From positions 10,649,103 to 10,713,102 of the forward strand of contig NC_087254.1 of the NCBI RefSeq assembly GCF_037042905.1: 64,000 nucleotides of DNA, read 5' to 3'. Made by a program: the position numbers and the translations under genes. Below the pieces are notes generated by a model, which made no database searches, was not told the origin of the DNA, and saw nothing but the letters and a program-made list of their open reading frames with translations. The first letter of the stretch is position 1; every line of letters starts with the position of its first letter. This document shows, piece after piece, positions 45,980 through 57,373 of the stretch. Source of the DNA: Lytechinus pictus (lineage: Eukaryota > Echinodermata > Echinoidea > Temnopleuroida > Toxopneustidae).

Positions 45980-46680
45980 GAGCTCGGTCACACCTCGTCG
46001 TGCACTTCATACGTGTCATATGCGAAGAACTTTGTAGAAATTTCTAGCGCCATACGCACGGGTTTTTTTTTCAAGCACGAAGCAGTATACGAAGAACAGC
46101 AATGCTGCGAATCACTGGTCACAACCCGTGCTAGTGCACCCTCCTGCGCGTAATTTGCGGCGAGATTTGTAGAGAAACGTTGTGTCGAACGCGCGTCCTT
46201 TTTTCATCAATCACGCATGAATATACAGAACGCATACCAAGTGAAACGCACAACTATCGTACCTCCTGTACGTACGTGCTAATTACGTCGAATGCACAAG
46301 CAAGTCGAGAAGGTCACGTGAGCCTCATGTCGTTCACCTCCGTATTCGTGATCTGAGGCGAATTTTATAGAAAGCAAGGTCCACACTTTCATCTAGCACG
46401 CAGTACTCACAAGAAAGCGTTTGGACATGTTAAAAATCACTGTGTGTGGAAAGTGTTCTTATAAACGCAAGTCATACGCTAGGTCGTCGCACATCCTGCA
46501 CGCACTTCTCACGTCGAACGCACAAGATCAAAAACGGAACCGTAGTCCGCACCAAGTCGGTTGTGCCTTGCAAGTAAGGCGCTGCGCCTTCGCCTCCCGA
46601 TAGAAGGCCAATGCTAATAAGTAGAATGGTATAGTCCCGAAAGAAGACGTTATCAGTTGTACGGCTGGGTGTGACCACAA
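45980..46680. mobile_element. CpG-rich block with GGTCACAC / GTGTGACC borders, possible element
   Basis: This block is markedly richer in CG dinucleotides and ACG/CGT words than its AT-rich surroundings. It is bordered by CTCGGTCACACC on the left (about 45982) and GGTGTGACCAC on the right (about 46668), a short inverted pair. Overlapping frames on both strands are unsupported. It may be a mobile element in a gene B intron, or a CpG island-like regulatory region. Confidence 0.4.
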
Positions 46681-46684
46681 TGTC

Positions 46685-47745
46685 AGACGTATGGATCAGC
46701 CAAAATGACAATGACAGTTGGGGTCTTTGCATCGTGGGAGCGAACACTTCCTATCTGCTCAGATCCAATTGCAGGCTGCGATGTATATACGTGCATACAA
46801 AGATACGAACGAGTTGCGACCGTAGCTTTAATTAACTTAATAACGACTATTTTTGGCTCAAAATTCAGCTGATTATGAGTAAATGCCATATCAGCTTGAG
46901 TCAAATTGAGTCGGATTTATTTTGCAATACAATGCACACTTTATCTTTTAAAAGAGTTAAATGATAGCTAATACAATTCCAAGTTCATTATAATTCCGAA
47001 AAAACAAGGGTTCACAATATCAGGTGTCGATAACAACTGAAGCATATCAATAAAAAAATGACTAGCATTTCAGTATTAAGATCAAGACTAGAATGAATAT
47101 TAAACCATTTTCAAATATCAGAATGATTATAAAACTAACCATCTGCCTTTATTAGTTTCCAGTAAATCCTATTTGGCTAGTGAAAAGACGAAATCAATAT
47201 TTTTTTTTTTACTTGCGTGTACAAATTGATAGGAAAACGCAATATCGTGACATCTATACTCAAACTAATCAAGAAGGAAGACTCTAAGGTTTCACAGGTG
47301 AAACAAAAACTGATTGTTAAAAAATAATTACATGTACAGTCTTGAGCTTGAACCCATCCCTCCTTTCCGGGACATCATAAGCTAGGCTAACCCTGAAAAT
47401 AGCAAGTTTCTAAGAGTACCCTTCCGGCTATTCTCTGTAGTCAAGTGTTCCTACAGATTGTCGCCACTTCACATTTCAATATTTGGGATCGACAAGAGTG
47501 TATACGGGGTTATTGGAATTGAATCATTCCTCTTTTAGGACACCATGAATGAAGCTACAATATTATGTTACATAAAACGATTAAAATGTAGAATAAAAGT
47601 GATGCCTTCGCAGCCTCCTATAACCTAACAAGTGGAACGCCTCTGGCAGTCTCGCCTGCATTACGCAATTCGATATAGCATCAGTGCTGCCTTTGAAAAA
47701 AAGCTAACGAATTATTATTTACAGAAGAAAACACTAATAAATTAT
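46685..47745. other. Gene B intron sequence without distinct features
   Basis: AT-rich, with short frames only and a poly(T) near 47201. I see no exon with matching splice phase. Confidence 0.4.
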
Positions 47746-47749
47746 TATG

Positions 47750-48525
47750 TCCATTGAATCAAAATGACCTTTGACCATGATCATGTGACCTAAGACATGT
47801 GTAAAACAATCATTCATACTTGATTACCCTTATGTCGATTTTTTATGAGCTAGATCCATCAACTTTCTATGTTATGATACCATTCAACACATACTCCCAA
47901 CTCGGCCAGAGTTCATTGACCTTTAAATGACCTTTGATCTTGGCCATGTTCCTGAGACGCGCATAGGGTATTCAGGGATACATTGCTGCTCTTCTCATTA
48001 TGTCTAAGTTTCATGAACTAGATCCATAAACTTTTAAAACTATGATGACAATTCCACATATACCCCAACATTATCAAAGTTTGTTGACCCTAAATGACCT
48101 TTGACCTTCGTCATGCGACCTGAAAATTGCACATGATATTCAGGGATACATGGTTGATCTTATGTCCAAGTTTCATGAACTAGATCCATAAAATTTCAAA
48201 GTTTTGATGACAATTCCTCAAATACCCCCAAAATGGCTAAAATTCGTTGACCCTAAGTGACCTTTGACCTTAACCATGTGACCTGAAACTCAGGATCTTC
48301 AAGGATACACTATTACCCTTATCTCTAATTTTTCTGAACTAGGTCCATATATACTTTCGAAGTTATGACATTTCAAAAACTTAACCTTGGTGAAGATTTC
48401 GATATTAATTCCCCCAACATGGTCTAAGTTCATTGACAATAAATGACCTTTGACAACGCCGCTGTCGCCGTCGGAAAAGCGGCGCCTGTAGTCTCGCTCT
48501 GCTATACAGGCGAGACAAAAATGAA
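47750..48525 (+). repeat. Diverged tandem array with TGACCTTTGACCT motifs
   Basis: About five units of roughly 160 bp repeat TGACCTTTGACC..CATGTGACCTGA, an AGTTTCATGAACTAGATCCA core and a CAATTCC..ATACCCC segment. TGACCTTTGACCT is exact at 48095 and 48258 and one base off at 47765 and 47928. The array ends with a GC-rich GCCGCTGTCGCCGTCGG stretch. It lies in a gene B intron. Confidence 0.75.
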
Positions 48526-48648
48526 TAAAGAAAGTCCACTTTTTGTTATCATTTATAATTTGAGACCATCTGATTCTTCAAAATGTATTTTTGGAGGTGA
48601 GTTAACATTTACATTTAACCAGGGGAGTGGGAGTTAGACTTCCCTGAT

Positions 48649-49254
48649 TTAAAGGTCAAGTCCACCCCAGAAAAAATGTTGATTTGAATAAATAGAGAAA
48701 AATCAAACTAGCATAACGCTGAAAATTTCATCAAAATCGGAATTAAAATAAGAAAGTTATGACATTTTAAAATTTCACTATTTTTCACAAAACAGTGATA
48801 TGCAAAACTCAGTGACATGCAAATGAGACAGTCAATGATGTCCCTCACTCACTATTTGTTTTGTTTTTTATTGTTTGAATTATACAATATTCCATTTTGA
48901 CAGATTTGACAATAAGACCAACTTGATTGAAACATATAGTATTAAACAATGCTAATTCCACATGTTCAGGGAGGAATGACTCGTTGTTTCATTTGACAAT
49001 GAGAGGAAAATTAGAATATTTCACATTTTATGTAATGAAATACAAAAGAAATAGTGAGTAGATGACGTCATCAGTCTCCTCATTTGCATACCGACCAGGA
49101 TGTGCATATAACTGTGAAATTAAGCGAAACTTTAAAATGTCATAACTTTCTTACTTCACATCCGATTTTGATGAAATTTTCAGTGTTCTGCTCGTTGGAT
49201 TTTTCTCTTTTTTATATAAAATCAACTTTTTATTGGGATGGACTTGTCCTACAA
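48649..49254 (+). mobile_element. TTAA MITE, family 1, copy 4, next to a gene B exon
   Basis: TTAA at 48649 precedes AGGTCAAGTCCACCCC. The right end GGATGGACTTGTCCT stops at 49250, and the expected TTAA there reads ACAA. All family motifs are present. Its right end is 35 bp from the end of gene B exon 49286-49367, inside the intron directly after the donor. Confidence 0.85.
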
Positions 49255-49285
49255 AAAGGAAAATTCTTTTTCATTTTGTACTTAC

Positions 49286-49367
49286 GCTCTACCATGATCG
49301 AGATGGATGGGAAATGTAAAGTTTCCGAAAGCTTCAAATGTCTCGTAGTGATGCCTGTCCATATTAC
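49286..49367 (-). CDS. Gene B internal exon, 82 nt
   Basis: Acceptor TTGTGTTTTATAG (AG = 49369-49368) and a strong donor GAGC|GTAAGTAC (49286/49285) bound 82 nt. It encodes [20 protein letters not shown] and continues HLDHGR. It begins in phase 1 (two bases complete a Gly codon) and ends in phase 2, exactly what the next exon (44815-44874) needs. The only stop-free phase is the one dictated by both neighbours. Family unknown. Confidence 0.75.
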
Positions 49368-49369
49368 CT

Positions 49370-50705
49370 ATAAAACACAAACAAACAAGAAATTAATATC
49401 AATTCAATGTGAGGTACTAACAATATCTAAAGCAATGTTCCAAGTACCAAATATAATTATGACGGACGGGTGAAACAAAAATCAGACGGGTATGTTGGCC
49501 AATCATACATTCAGCAGTATATCTGGCTGTTTTATATATCCTCTCATTTCAAGATAATTTTTTTAATTTATTTGTATATTCATTTACTTATTCATTTATT
49601 TACTCATTTTTTATTAATCAATCTTTATATTTGTTTATTTATTAATTTGTTATGCATTTTCAAATAAAAAAGATATTTTGAAAATATCAGCAAAATATTT
49701 AATTCAATTGCTGCTTTATAAGTTGTTATTCAGAAACACATCACCAGGAGAGTCGAAATACATTTATACCAATATAAAACAAAAACAAGATATATTTCAA
49801 AATCATTATAGAAATCACAGAGACCATACCGAGAGTTCATTTGCTGTGTAACAATTTGAGTATTAGTTCTGTTCCTCACAATCACTGAGTAATTATTTCA
49901 AAGGAAATTTGAGAAGACTTGTTTACCAATTATGAAATACTTTATATCATGAATAATGTTGACATTGAAAGTGTTCTTGGTAGAAAACTCTATATATCCC
50001 TTCCTACTTCCTAATACCAAAAAGATGTTTAAAAGGGGGCAAATCAATGAAACACATTTGAGTAAAATAATGCATCACTCTATCTGTCTATCGTATACTT
50101 CATAATTCAACAAGAACATTTGCTTTAATATTCCTTGTTTGTCTGGAATTTCCCCGTTTTTAAATGAAATTCATAAACCCTTACAAAATCAGGTTCAAAC
50201 TTTATGCTCTCACACAGCAGAGTGTATCAATGAACAAAGCTGTAAACGGCACAGACCGTCATGTCGACAAAGTGTATGTATGTATGCATTGAATAAAAAT
50301 GATATGATTATCATAATTTTTCTCACTTCTATGAATATATCCTACTTGTATGTACATGGACAAGATTCAGTTGTAAGTTTGTATCATTAATGACTAACAT
50401 GTCGAATAAATGACGATTTTAGATAATTTCGACAAAAGGTGATCAGGAAAAAATGCTACTATCTTCAATAACCAATAGAAGAAAATCTCGTTCGTGCGAT
50501 TTGTGTCATTCATTATTCAGCGTTTCGGAAGAGCGAACCAGTTTAAAATAGGAGCGCTGGTTTAATTTCAATTTCTGTATCCAGAAAAATCCACTTATCA
50601 GCTGAGCTTGATATCAGGTGCACAAAATTCGTGACCAGTCACAAGAGCCTACTTACACCAGAGGAGCAAACAGCATGGGCGTTAAAAAGTTAAGAATAAA
50701 TGAGG
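49370..50705. other. Gene B intron sequence
   Basis: AT-rich, with an ATTT-rich low-complexity tract at about 49555-49640. A donor-like CTTAC at about 50654 (minus strand) lacks a matching open exon. Confidence 0.4.
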
Positions 50706-50708
50706 CTG

Positions 50709-50953
50709 CACTGCAAAAATTCCGGTGTTGATTTAACACCAGCCCGGAATCTATTACGTCCACACCAGACAAGTGTTAAACAACACCAGTTTCGTTTTGG
50801 TCGAACACCAGAAAGGTGTTTATACAACACCAATTAGTATTAAAACAGCATCGGTTTGATTCCAAACTGGTGTTGTTTCAATACTTTTCTGGTGTGGACA
50901 TAATTATATAGATTCCGGGCTGGTGTTAAATCAACACCGGAGTTTTTGCAGTG
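50709..50953. mobile_element. Large palindromic MITE, ends CACTGCAAAAA
   Basis: CACTGCAAAAATTCCGGTGT on the left mirrors the right end ACACCGGAGTTTTTGCAGTG, followed inward by AACACCAGCCCGGAATCTAT and its complement. Almost the whole 245 bp can fold into one hairpin, with repeated ACACCAG motifs inside. It is non-coding and lies in a gene B intron. Confidence 0.8.
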
Positions 50954-50959
50954 TGTTCA

Positions 50960-52145
50960 GGTTCTCAACAGTGCACAAAATCGTAAGAGAGCAAAGCGAG
51001 CAAGGAAACAAAAAATAGTCATTTTTTTCATATAGAATTAATTTGTATTTTTTCATCTCTCTCGAAAAAATATACACCATAAAAACACAAGTTTCTTTTC
51101 AGCCTCTTTGGTACTACTTTTGGTACTGTGGAAATCTCTTAAAAGGGGAATTCGTACAGAAGTAATTTTTTCAAAGGTGCGATTTCGCACCTATGTGGCC
51201 TGATAGCTGCAAATATAGCTGATAGCTGCAAATATTCTCCCATAAAGATCCTCTCAGCAAAAAATATTTTTCCTTGCTCTATCATTTCCGAAAACTCAAT
51301 GAACATTAGAACAAGGAGGTAGTAAGGGATATCTACATTTTCCTGTAAAAGTTGACAAAACGTCATTTGCTTTAACTTTGATAAACTTCAGAGATCAAAG
51401 GATATGCGCGGGGTGAAACTCTCTGCCGTTTGTACTGGGTTTCCCCCGTTTTCAAGAACTAAAGCTGTTTAATGTGGCTATATTATTTTGCAATCAAGTT
51501 TCTTGATCCATCAAAGCAGGCATTAAATTTAGTCCAAGAAATTGACACCTCACCCTTATTCAATAAATCTAATAAATTTTCTTAGCTTCTTTGCTTTGCA
51601 CGCGCGGGTGGAGGAATTATTTGTCTTTCCTCCATAGAGCCTTCATTCAACATCAATGCCATAGACACTCTAGATTATCATCCACCGTTTCGTTCCGTGG
51701 CGACAGGGGAACCTCACTGTCAACAAGTTGCTTACACACTTGAACAGTAATTAAAAGTCACCTATAAATAGCGATGTTTAAATGAGGGAGAATTGTTCAC
51801 GGCGATGCAATAACTCATACCGAAGCACGATAACTTGTAAACAACTCTTCCCTCTCTTTCCGGCCGTGGTTTACAAAACAAAATTTTCAAGGGTGCGTGT
51901 GTGTGCACGTGCAACGCGCGCGTGTGTGAGAGGGAAGTGAGGGTGTGTATGGGTGTGTGAGTTCGAGTTTGAATATTTTATTCTTAAAATCTTTATTAAG
52001 GGAAAAGAAGGCTGGATATATTAACTTCATTTCCTGTCTACATCGCTGTAAAATGATTAGTTCAAACAGTCATGCTATAAATGTTGATTTCAATTTAATT
52101 AAAAAAAAGGTCTATGGATATCTTAGTATGAAGTCATCTCGCAAT
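50960..52145. other. Gene B intron sequence
   Basis: AT-rich, with a GT-rich tract near 51895-51960. No exon with fitting phase was found. Confidence 0.4.
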
Positions 52146-52148
52146 TGT

Positions 52149-52744
52149 TTAAAGGTCAAGTCCACCCCAGGAAAAAGCTGACTTCAATAAATAGAGAAAA
52201 ATCAAACTAGCATAGTGCTGAAAATTTCATCAAAATCGGATGTAAAATAAGAAAGGTATGACAGTTTAAAGTTTCGCTTATTTTTCACAAAACAGTGATA
52301 TGCACAATTGGGTGAGTCAGTCGATGTCCATCACTCACTATTTCTTTTGTTTTTTATTGTTTGAATTATACAATATTTCATTTTTTATAGATTTGACAAT
52401 AAGGACCAACTTGACTGAACAATATAGTATTGAACAATGCTAATTCCACATGTTCAGGGAGGAATTAATCGTTGTATCACTTGACAATGAGGAGAAAATT
52501 ATAATATTTCATATAATAAAATACAAAAGAAATACAATGTAGTGAGTGGATGACGTCATAGTCTCCTCATTTGCATACCAGGCAGGATGTGCATATAACA
52601 GTTTTGTGAAATTAAGCGAAACTTTAAAATGTCATAACTTTCTTATTTTACATCCGATTTTGATGAGATTTTCAGTGTTATGCTTGTTGGATTTTTCTCT
52701 TTTTATTCAAATCAACATTTTGTTGGGGTGGACTTGTCCTTTAA
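52149..52744 (+). mobile_element. TTAA MITE, family 1, copy 5
   Basis: TTAA at 52149 and 52741 flank AGGTCAAGTCCACCCCAG and GGGGTGGACTTGTCCT. Family motifs appear in the same order as in copies 1, 3 and 4. A small deletion lies in the left half (ACATGCAAATGAGACAGTC is reduced). It lies in a gene B intron. Confidence 0.88.
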
Positions 52745-53158
52745 GTTGACGTTCGTTGATCTTCAGCAAATGTTTTCTTTATATGGTGGGTTTCACAGTC
52801 CGTGTGCCGATGAACAAACGTGTTTTTCACGACTGTTTTTCAGAATCGGATTTTGAATTCTCTATTTCTTTTTTGTCACACAATGGGCACTGACGAAGAG
52901 TATGACTTTACCTTTTATTTTTTAGAGCTATATGCGCCGTTTTCTTTTAAAATTCTTTATAAATCTATGGTTTTATTTTATTTTTGTAATGGCATTCTAC
53001 TATAACTATAAGTAATTATAAATGTATAGACAAAAGAGACAAAGAGTACATCTTTGCGAGATTAAGTTCCCAGCAAATTTTTCCAATGTATATTCCCAAT
53101 TTTCGACGCGACACCACGTCTTCTTCAGGCCGATTTGTTATAATACGTGGATGCAGGC

Positions 53159-53769
53159 TTAAAGGGGTACTCCACGCTGAAAATAATACGATTTGAACAG
53201 ATAAAGAAAAATCAGACAAACAAAACACTGAAAAGTTCATCAAAGTCGGACAAGGAATAACAAAGTTATGGCATTTTAATGATTTGCATTATGCCGCTAA
53301 AACAGTTCCAGGCATGTATCATGAATATTCAATGAGCAAACCGATGATGTCATATCCCCACTTGTTCTTTTGTAATTCATTATTATGAAATTAGGTTTAT
53401 TCAAAGTTTTACTTTCAAGAACTAAAAAAATTGGAATGACAACTTATTTAGTGCATTATATATTCATTACTGCGACTTATTTCATTACAAGGGAGACATA
53501 TCATTCACACATGTATGAAAAAAATGAAACAATTATGATTTCATGCAATAACATAAGAAAAGGGAAAAGGGATGTGACATCATCAGTCCACCTAATGAAT
53601 ATTCATGACGACGTGTATATAACTGTTTTCACAATTTATTGCTACATTTTAAAGTTTAATAACTTCGCTACTTGTTATCCGATTTTGATGAAATTTTCAG
53701 CATCTTGCTCTGTGAATTTCACTCTATTTATTTAGATATAAATACTTTCAGCCCGGAGTATCCCTTTAA
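53159..53769 (+). mobile_element. TTAA MITE family 5, ends AGGGGTACTCCACGCTGAAA
   Basis: TTAA at 53159 and 53766 flank AGGGGTACTCC and GGAGTATCCCT. The body has the same architecture as family 1 (TTCATCAAAGTCGGA, GATGATGTCAT, then CCGATTTTGATGAAATTTTC), but the ends differ. It is a sister family with a shared internal plan. It lies in a gene B intron. Confidence 0.85.
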
Positions 53770-53774
53770 TGGAG

Positions 53775-54090
53775 AGGGAGAGAATGAGGCACAATGTAAA
53801 CGCATTGCCAAATAAAGAATAGAGGACGGGGAGGGAAGAGGGAGTGAGGGGAGATGGGGAGGGATGGAAGTAAGAGGGAGAGAGCGGGGGAGACGAGATG
53901 CATTTTTTTATTTGCCGTTCTTTTCTTGTCTACCTCACGTCCGTCTGTACATCCATAGATTTCTTTATAAATGTTAATTGCAAATACTTACCACATTATA
54001 AGACACAATACGTTTAATTTCGTGTTCTAATAGTGATTATACGCATAACGATAAAAAAAGCTGACCTGGCAAGCTGAGTGTATTCAGCAA
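53775..54090. repeat. Purine-rich tract and short intron remainder
   Basis: GGGAGGGA-type purine-rich sequence at about 53810-53895. A strong-looking minus donor (GTAAGTATTTG) at 53998-53988 would follow a stop codon in the gene B frame, so it is not used for coding here. Confidence 0.5.
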
Positions 54091-54093
54091 TAC

Positions 54094-54204
54094 CTGATTG
54101 ATAGCAGCATGGACTAGCAACAGACAAAGAATGAAATGACTTTTCTGATTTTCCAGTCTGGTCGGTTTTAAGACATGCTCGTGTTGGAATGCAGCTTACT
54201 AAGT
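54094..54204 (-). CDS. Gene B internal exon, 111 nt (less certain)
   Basis: Acceptor TATATTTCTAG (AG = 54206-54205) and donor ATCAG|GTATTG (54094/54093) give 111 nt that begin and end in phase 1. The product includes LVSCIPTRACLKTDQTGKSE and continues to SPCCYQS. Phases match both neighbours without a stop. The donor is weaker than a nearby GTAAGT (53998), but that one lies after an in-frame TAA. Cys- and Ser-rich composition offers no family clue. Confidence 0.45.
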
Positions 54205-54299
54205 CTAGAAATATACAATCAAGACAGTACACTATGTAAAGATAATTAAAACCACGTTTATGTATAGCACATTTGTTCTCATTCTGTTGGAACAGTAAT

Positions 54300-54690
54300 A
54301 AAAGATAATTGAAATATATCTATAAATAGGGGGATCGATTTATGAATTGTAAAAAAGGCTGTTTTTACATTACCAGACATCCTGTTTTGAAAATAAAATA
54401 GCTGGTGATTTAAGACCATCAATACTTATAGCAGACGGAGACATAGAAGTATAAATTGAAAAAAATAAACAAAAAAACTAAAGAGAGGGGGAGAGAGAGA
54501 GCGAGAAAGAGAGAGGGGGGATGAACACAGAATTGAAAGATAATAATGATTATTAAGTAATCAATAAATCCAATAAGGCGCAAGGGCGGGAAAGAAAGAC
54601 TCAGACGGAGAGAGAGAGAGAGAGAAGGGGGAGAAGGGGGGGGGGTAGGAAGAATAGGGTCAATACACTAAGAAGTGTGCCCTCGAGGCA
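54300..54690. other. Gene B intron with (GA)n and poly(G)
   Basis: GAGAGAGA runs at about 54487-54525 and 54608-54626 and a poly(G) run near 54638. No other feature. Confidence 0.55.
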
Positions 54691-54695
54691 ATTAC

Positions 54696-54816
54696 CAGAC
54701 AGACACAACAATCTCCTTGAAGTGGTTTCCTGTCTTGGAGGGAACTCTTCAAACACTTTCGCCCAGATAGAAATATATATTTTTCCTTTTACGCAACTGA
54801 GGCGCCAGATACGTAT
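54696..54816 (-). CDS. Gene B most upstream exon recognised, 121 nt
   Basis: A very good acceptor, CTATGGTTTCTGCAG (AG = 54818-54817), opens a phase 0 exon of 40 codons plus one base. It ends at CTG|GTAATT (54696/54695). The protein begins IRIWRLSCVKGKIYISIWAK, then VFEEFPPRQETTSRRLLCLS. The extra G joins AC of the next exon to give Asp. An alternative is that translation starts at an upstream ATG (54861) that is in frame through the acceptor; I prefer splicing because of the strong AG site. Family unknown. Confidence 0.55.
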
Positions 54817-54899
54817 CTGCAGAAACCATAGGCTCTTGTATACAATCAAATATGTTTTCATGACAGAATACCGTCAACAGCAGAAGAAAAACACACATT

Positions 54900-55460
54900 T
54901 GCAAACTTGGTTAATGATGGAAGCAGCAGCACATAAACTAGTATCAACTTTAGTTACTATGTTTATTCTCTCGTTTCAGACAACACGCATCAGAGGGTCC
55001 CAACTTGAAACACTAAATGTCAATGAGAGTCGCTAAATAAATAAAAAAATCGGATGAAATAGAGTCGGTCATGTAGAAAACTATATATCTCCATGTTTGG
55101 CTCACAACGGAAGGAGCGGCACATACCATTATATCAACTATGTTTTTGTTTTGTTATTCTAAACTACAGGTCCTCAACTTGAATACTAAATGTCATGGAA
55201 TTAAAAGTCGCTAAGTATGAAATATGACCCCCAAAAAACAGTTTTAGGATGAAAAAGTGAAACTAGATATTAAGAAAATAATTTTGTTGTTGCTATTTCT
55301 AGTTCACCGTTTAAGCACAAACACAAGAAATGACATCAAATGTTTTCTTTTTATTACGTTGCTGTTGATTTCAAACTACGACTTTAATACTAAATGTCGA
55401 AGGATTAAGAAAGTCGCTAAATATGAAATGTGAAAGAAAAGTTTTAGGATGACATACATA
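54900..55460 (+). repeat. Degenerate three-unit tandem repeat, about 165-205 bp
   Basis: Motifs AACTTGAAACACTAAATGTC, AACTTGAATACTAAATGTC and a GACTTTAATACTAAATGTC variant, each followed by AGTCGCTAA, recur near 55010, 55180 and 55380. The intervals also share GGAAG..CAGCACATA and a TATCAACT..TATGTTT stretch. It is non-coding. Confidence 0.6.
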
Positions 55461-55644
55461 GACTAGAAACATAGGGGTGGATGAACTGTTACATCATCGT
55501 CTGTCATAAAAGCGGGACTTTCCCGGGATCATGTGATAATCTTCATATAAGGAGACAAAATCTGTTTTTTTCTTTGACGTAGAGATATAAAAAGTTTGAT
55601 CCTTTATAATTATGTGAAATCTTCATCATCTTTCTCGAATCCGA

Positions 55645-56130
55645 GTAGAGCGAGAGAGAGGGAGAGAAAGAAAGAAAGAAAGAGAGGGTGCATTGAGAAA
55701 AGAACCACATACTGACAGAATTTTCAGTTGACTAAAATCAGCAAGCAACGAGGGGGGGGGGCGCAGGGTTCATAAATGCATGGTAAATCGAAGGAATAGG
55801 CATCGAGACAGATACGCAAACATACACAAACATCTACATCGACACACCCTCACACAGACACCCTCCCACCCTCACACACCAATCACACACACTCACACCC
55901 CAACATATACGTAGCGGAGAGATCAGTGTTTAGAACCAAAACGTAGGAAAAGCAATATATACACACACACTCCATCACGAACACACAAATAGCCCCCTAT
56001 ATAGGCAGACCCCCAACCCCGCACTTGACCCCCCCCCCCCATTCCCCTAAATCGCCCCAAAACTCAGATCCACTAACCCTACACCCCTACACACATACAA
56101 CCCCCGCCCCACATACACACACACACACTC
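55645..56130. repeat. (GA)n, poly(G) and (CA)n/C-rich low-complexity tract
   Basis: GAGAGAGA/GAAAGAAA near 55650-55686, poly(G) near 55753, then CACAC- and CCC-rich sequence through 56130 with a poly(C) run near 56030. Confidence 0.75.
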
Positions 56131-56134
56131 TTAC

Positions 56135-57075
56135 ACAGGATAGGAGCGAGAGGCAGTAGGAAATACAGTGGGGGAAATGAAAGACAAAAAGCAGAAGAAA
56201 ATTGAGAAAAAGAAGGACCTTAAAACGCATCTATACTGGGGAGACCTTGGAAGAATTACGGGGCATGTGCAATTAGCGACAATGGATTACATATGTCGGA
56301 GATAATGCATGTCATGGATTATTATCTCTTTATGCCACAACATAACATAGCAACATAACAACACATAATTCATCTGCCCTACCCGCAAACTTTAAACTCA
56401 TCAAATAAACATTTCATCAAATAAATATTTCTTTTAAAAACCGATGCCGCAACGCGAATTAATCTACTGATAAATCACTATTTCGTCTTTCTCGGATGGA
56501 TTGGCTGAAGTGAGTTGTTGACCGTTCTTCGTTTCTACTATGAAAAAGTAAAATTATATGAGTAATAAGCAAAATGTAAACATCAGCATCCCCTTCTTAA
56601 CGTTTATTAGTTGGAAGAAACTGAAATTTAAGACTTCAACTAATAAGCAAGGGGATTCTTTGAAATGTGGATTACAGTAATCGTTGACATTAGTTGTCTG
56701 TCTTTAATAGCCAAATGATATAAACAATATACCCTCGTCAACTCCTAGTATTAAAGGTAGCGTTTGATCAGAAATTCGTCAAACTACAGAAGTGAAAACC
56801 AACTTCAATAATTTGACGAGTAGGACCCGTTCTCATGTTGCCTATCATATAATATAGCATTTCCTTTATTACAATGGGGTGAATTGACTTTTATCAAAGT
56901 AGAAAAATGTCTCTGACGTAATGAGAGGTATCATAATTATCTCCTACGAAACATCTCCAAGATTCGGAGACCATGCCTGCCTGATGAATTCATAACGGCG
57001 TGGCTGTAGTTTTATTGCGAAATAGTAGATTAATGCGAGTGATTATCTAAATGCAAAGGAGCTAATCTTGTCCGT
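56135..57075. other. Sequence without a supported gene
   Basis: AT-rich, no repeat borders seen, no exon matching the gene B phase found. Confidence 0.4.
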
Positions 57076-57077
57076 AA

Positions 57078-57283
57078 TCACACTCATTTGAGAGTGGGAT
57101 GATGGACCACTCCTGGTGGAATGAGATTTCAATCTTTCAAGAGTGGATTTTTACCTGTTTTGGAGTAAAAGTGTGCATCTGTTTTACATTTTCACTCAAA
57201 AAAAAGTAAAAATTCAATCTTGAAAGATTGCAATCTCATTCCATCAAGACTGGTCCCTCATCTCACTCTGAGAGGAGTGAGAT
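57078..57283. mobile_element. Palindromic MITE, CACTC..GAGTG arms
   Basis: The outer arms ATCACACTCATTTGAGAGTG and CACTCTGAGAGGAGTGAGAT pair. The inner arms GGTGGAATGAGATTTCAATC and GATTGCAATCTCATTCCATC also pair around a loop containing CTCAAAAAAAAG. It is about 205 bp and non-coding. Confidence 0.75.
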
Positions 57284-57373
57284 TAGGGACCACTGTCAGC
57301 TCATTTTAGCATTTAGAGAGTAAAGTCCCCACGATTCTTGCCTGATCGAAGTGATTGCAACTATGACCGAATC

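Larger units (their letters stand above)
43722..54816 (-). other. Gene B 3' portion, five exons (proposed span)
   Basis: On the - strand exons 54816-54696, 54204-54094, 49367-49286, 44874-44815 and 44019-43722 join with phases 1, 1, 2 and 2, with no stop before the final TAA. They total 672 coding nt, or 223 residues. The 5' end is missing: no upstream exon ending in phase 0 could be identified up to the window edge. Introns carry two family 1 MITEs, one family 5 MITE, a SINE and tandem repeats. Confidence 0.6.

Noticed and set aside
53988-54000. Strong minus-strand donor GTAAGT after the gene B exon at 54094-54204
   Set aside because: In the gene B frame a TAA occurs before this donor, so it cannot be the coding splice site; it may be used in a non-coding variant.
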